Shown here piece after piece: positions 61,533-64,000 of a stretch of 64,000 bases of DNA (position 1 is the stretch's first letter; every line of letters starts with the position of its first letter). The stretch covers positions 791,276 through 855,275 of the forward strand of contig JAZKCZ010000002.1 in the NCBI GenBank assembly GCA_040387835.1. The letters run 5' to 3'. The DNA is from Myxococcota bacterium (lineage in GTDB: Bacteria > Myxococcota > UBA727 > JABDBI01). A model generated the notes under the pieces. It was not told the origin of the DNA, searched no databases, and worked only from the letters and a program-made list of their open reading frames with translations. The position numbers and the translations under genes were made by a program.

Positions 61533-61552
61533 ATAAACATTATATCATACGT

Positions 61553-61618
61553 ATATTGCCAAAGAGCCTCTGGTATCCAATGTCTTCGCAGTTAAGCAGA
61601 GAAGTTGTGATTCGCTAA
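61553..61618 (+). pseudogene. 3' remnant of a BP74-like gene
   Basis: This stretch encodes ILPKSLWYPMSSQLSREVVI and a stop, matching the last codons of the intact gene at 59317-59739 (ILPKSLWCPLSSQLSREVLI) with a few changes. The remaining upstream part of that gene is absent. It lies between two MORN genes, exactly where a duplicated unit would put it. Confidence 0.85.
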
Positions 61619-61626
61619 TCGATGAA

Positions 61627-63870
61627 TCACCCACCTAGATTGAGGCGTAAAAAGTCGACCAACGCAATAGGTAATTGCGGTTGACTCAATTGCTCCGGTT
61701 CGGCCACCTGCACGCTCCATCCGTAATTGGAATCTGAGAGAGAGACATTGCCGGAGTTGGTCCACGCAAGAGAATCTTTATTTCTAGTTTCATAACGCAA
61801 TACATAGCCAGATTCGGCTTTCATGATGGACACTTTTTGACCGGTGCCGGTGTCATCTTCCCGCTCTAAAAGGGGAAGTTGTTCGAGATTTTGGGCCTCC
61901 AATACCTTTTTTATCCGAATTAAATATGACTTAGAAAGCTGTTCCCACTCTTGGAGGGGTTTATATATTCCCTTGCCAGATGGTTGGCCCGATACCATTT
62001 CTCCTTCATATACTGCGCCGTCTTCGTGTCTGTAGATCCCTTGTCCGTTCGCCGAGCCATCTCGAAATTCTCCGGTGTAAGTGGCACCGCTGGGCCACTG
62101 AAATGTTCCAATGCCACTGGGCTGGCCATTTGTTAGATCGCCGACATACTTCGCGCCGCTGGTGCCGTATGTCAGGACCCCTTTCCCGTTGGGGAGACCT
62201 TTCTTCATATCGCCAACGTAAACCCCGCCGCTCGCATATTTCACGGTTCCTTGGCCGTGAGGTCGCCCGTCTTTCATTCCACCGGTGTAGACGGAATTGT
62301 CTGGCAGAGTGAAATCTTTGGTATCTGTCATTTCTAAAACTGCTAATCGGCTATCTCTTTTGTGAACCTTTCGCTTAAGCGCTTCGATGACTTCGGCGCG
62401 TGCTTCTGATTCAGGCATTTCCATTTCATTTTTCTCAGAGCCGCTCGCTGCGGAAGAAATTCTTACTATATCTTCGCTTTGAGATTCAATTCGTGAGGAT
62501 TTGGTTTCAAGTCCGGTTATGGTTGCCTCGAATAACAGTCGCCTCATTCGAGTATATTCTTTGAGAGGCATTTGGTTTCTTAACGCAGCAAAAATGCACT
62601 CTAATGCGCAGTTACCCGATTTTTGGGCAGTTTGCCAAATTGCATCTTCAATTTTGGGTTCTAATTTCTGGGCCCCTGGAATTTTTGAAATTAGTTCATA
62701 TGACTCAGTTATGTCATTAAATTGCTCATAGGTCAGCATCTTTTCTATTATGTTCGGGGATAGTTGTTCTATAGGTATGGCATATTTTAAGACCGTTTGA
62801 TGTTTAATTTTTCCATTGATCATTTCAGTGGCATGATATTTATCCAGTCCCTCTCCAGAGTTAAATAAACTGACACAGACGTGATTTTCATCGATCTTTT
62901 CTATGTTTATTAACATTGCGTGATGAAGATTTCCATAAGCCATTAATATTGGCTTCCCTGTAGCTAAATTTCGATGAATTTCCAGCGATCTCTGCTGTGT
63001 AGGGATCTGGGACAACAAATTATCTTGGGCAAACTGTAACGCATCAGACTCGGTTTCAAATCCGTTGATTCTCAGAAAATCCGTAATGGCCCCCAACGGA
63101 TAGGAACGGGGGGCTTCGCTGTATCTGCCAGTCAATAGTGCACCGAAATTTAAATCTGACAATGATTCTAAATCGCCCACAAACTCATTTCCGATTTGTC
63201 TCCCGGTGCTACGAACTCCAGTGGGGTCTGTCATAGTTACCCTCCCGACGAACTGCCAATCGCGCATGGTTCCAGAGAAGGTAACTCCATTTGCATCCGA
63301 CATTTCTCCTTCCCCGGAAAGCTGTCCATTTTGAAATACCCCCTTAAAGATTTGTCCATGAGGCATTGTGTAAACGCCCTTCCCATGAGGTGTTCCGTCC
63401 AACATTTCTCCCTTGTAGACCTGTCCGGTAGAATATATGCGGGTCCCATAGCCTTGAGGGTAATTATTGCTGAACTCTCCTTCCAGTGATTCTCCGCTCG
63501 CATATGTCAGTTTTCCTCGCCCGCGGGATTCACCATTCTGGACCGCACCAGTGTAGATAGCGCCATTTTTATATTTAAATGTTCCTTGGCCGTGAGGGAC
63601 GCCCTTTAATGTTTGGCCTTCATAGATCTTACCGTCTGGATATTCAATTCGGACTAGAGATTGCGGATTTGAATCAAGCGGAGATGAGGGGCTTTCTGGA
63701 GGTTCGGGAGGGCGGTAAGGAGCGGGTTTTTTAAGGTGGAGCTTTTTTGGGTCGTCAAAGCTGTCTGAATCGAAACCTGGTTCAGATTCCGAATCAGATT
63801 CGGCTGCATGATAGTCTGAATCAGGCTCAGAAACATTTGGTAAGACTTGACGATCTGGCCCGATTCGCAT
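61627..63870 (-). CDS. MORN-repeat protein with putative Cys-His catalytic domain (copy 3)
   Basis: The 747-residue protein starts with an acidic Ser/Asp/Glu-rich region (about 15-40) and a Pro-rich linker. A first MORN block follows (about 70-210, KIYEGQTLKGVPHGQGTFKY), then the central domain with H317 (HHAMLINIEK), E340 (FNSGEG), Q416 and C421 (AQKSGNCALECIFAALRNQM). A second MORN block lies at about 510-640 and a C-terminal domain follows. Catalytic candidates match the shorter copy with the same H-to-C spacing (103-104). The lack of a signal peptide and the eukaryotic-like repeats suggest a secreted effector (inference). Confidence 0.75.
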   Translation of the reverse strand: MRIGPDRQVLPNVSEPDSDYHAAESDSESEPGFDSDSFDDPKKLHLKKPAPYRPPEPPESPSSPLDSNPQSLVRIEYPDGKIYEGQTLKGVPHGQGTFKYKNGAIYTGAVQNGESRGRGKLTYASGESLEGEFSNNYPQGYGTRIYSTGQVYKGEMLDGTPHGKGVYTMPHGQIFKGVFQNGQLSGEGEMSDANGVTFSGTMRDWQFVGRVTMTDPTGVRSTGRQIGNEFVGDLESLSDLNFGALLTGRYSEAPRSYPLGAITDFLRINGFETESDALQFAQDNLLSQIPTQQRSLEIHRNLATGKPILMAYGNLHHAMLINIEKIDENHVCVSLFNSGEGLDKYHATEMINGKIKHQTVLKYAIPIEQLSPNIIEKMLTYEQFNDITESYELISKIPGAQKLEPKIEDAIWQTAQKSGNCALECIFAALRNQMPLKEYTRMRRLLFEATITGLETKSSRIESQSEDIVRISSAASGSEKNEMEMPESEARAEVIEALKRKVHKRDSRLAVLEMTDTKDFTLPDNSVYTGGMKDGRPHGQGTVKYASGGVYVGDMKKGLPNGKGVLTYGTSGAKYVGDLTNGQPSGIGTFQWPSGATYTGEFRDGSANGQGIYRHEDGAVYEGEMVSGQPSGKGIYKPLQEWEQLSKSYLIRIKKVLEAQNLEQLPLLEREDDTGTGQKVSIMKAESGYVLRYETRNKDSLAWTNSGNVSLSDSNYGWSVQVAEPEQLSQPQLPIALVDFLRLNLGG

Positions 63871-63910
63871 GTCTTAATTATATGATATTATGGCTTTGAA
63901 AAGCCAGGCT

Positions 63911-63984
63911 GTCGTCCCAGCGCCTTTGGAAACCAGCGCTGGGCCGGGGGGGGGGGCGGGGCCCCGGGTCAAGCCCGGGGTGAC
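63911..63984. repeat. chimeric palindromic repeat with G-run
   Basis: The right arm (CCCCGGGTCAAGCCCGGGGTGAC) belongs to the family seen at 12598. The left arm (GTCGTCCCAGCGC...GCGCTGG) is a different palindrome with the same GTC start. Between them are 11 consecutive Gs. The element follows the MORN island at the window edge. Confidence 0.75.
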
Positions 63985-64000
63985 ATTGGGGGTGGGTTAC

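Overview
The window is a compact chromosomal segment of a Gram-negative bacterium. It has an outer-membrane porin tail, many lipoprotein and signal-peptide genes, a PilM protein and CCA-encoding tRNA genes. Several traits point to the deltaproteobacterial side of the tree (Myxococcota or Bdellovibrionota-like): a parS palindrome of the Myxococcus type, an ihfA-merR pair, a DUF2203 gene, and a small conserved gene after rplC. I cannot fix the taxon from sequence alone. Ankyrin, LRR, MORN and protein-phosphatase-like genes suggest contact with eukaryotic cells.

The left part contains the chromosome origin. Between rsmG and dnaN (about 4580-5044) there are 20 exact DnaA-box 9-mers (18 TTTTCCACA and 2 TTATCCACA, both orientations), 12 GATC sites nearby and an AT-rich patch. 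parB-parA-rsmG run leftward, a perfect parS palindrome lies inside rsmG, and dnaN runs rightward. Housekeeping genes follow: kamA, a TPR mini-gene, rsmA and secA in one leftward operon, then tag, a NAD(P)-binding oxidoreductase and priA.

From 15.4 to 29 kb accessory genes dominate: a ParB-like domain protein, a signal-peptide-bearing AAA-ATPase-like protein with ankyrin repeats, a 1.2-kb-codon ankyrin protein with two small partners, and two paralogous secreted LRR proteins. They are interrupted by an isolated rplC with a small conserved gene and an ABC-F ATPase. dnaK, speB, rpe, rsmB, an esterase and DUF2203 follow.

At 35.2-37.3 kb is the most striking locus. It holds a small helical protein, two Gly-rich proteins whose C-termini match type III secretion needle subunits (ending in IQNFR and IIQNIH), a TPR chaperone and another small protein. 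It may encode an unusual injectisome needle or translocon set. Possible cargo is nearby: a PTPMT1-like phosphatase, Cys-rich and other secreted proteins, and a lipoprotein carrying a UbiB-like kinase fold.

The right part has ruvBA, a split and internally shortened menD behind an ABC-2 transporter, mreB, two beta-propeller lipoproteins, an orphan pilM, rlmE and ihfA-merR-mutS. It ends in a duplicated island of MORN-repeat proteins with a putative Cys-His catalytic domain, interleaved with a BP74-like secreted protein and decayed copies of both. Palindromic GTCATCCCGGCC repeats are scattered between genes, and short pieces occur inside rsmB; a different repeat occurs inside menD.
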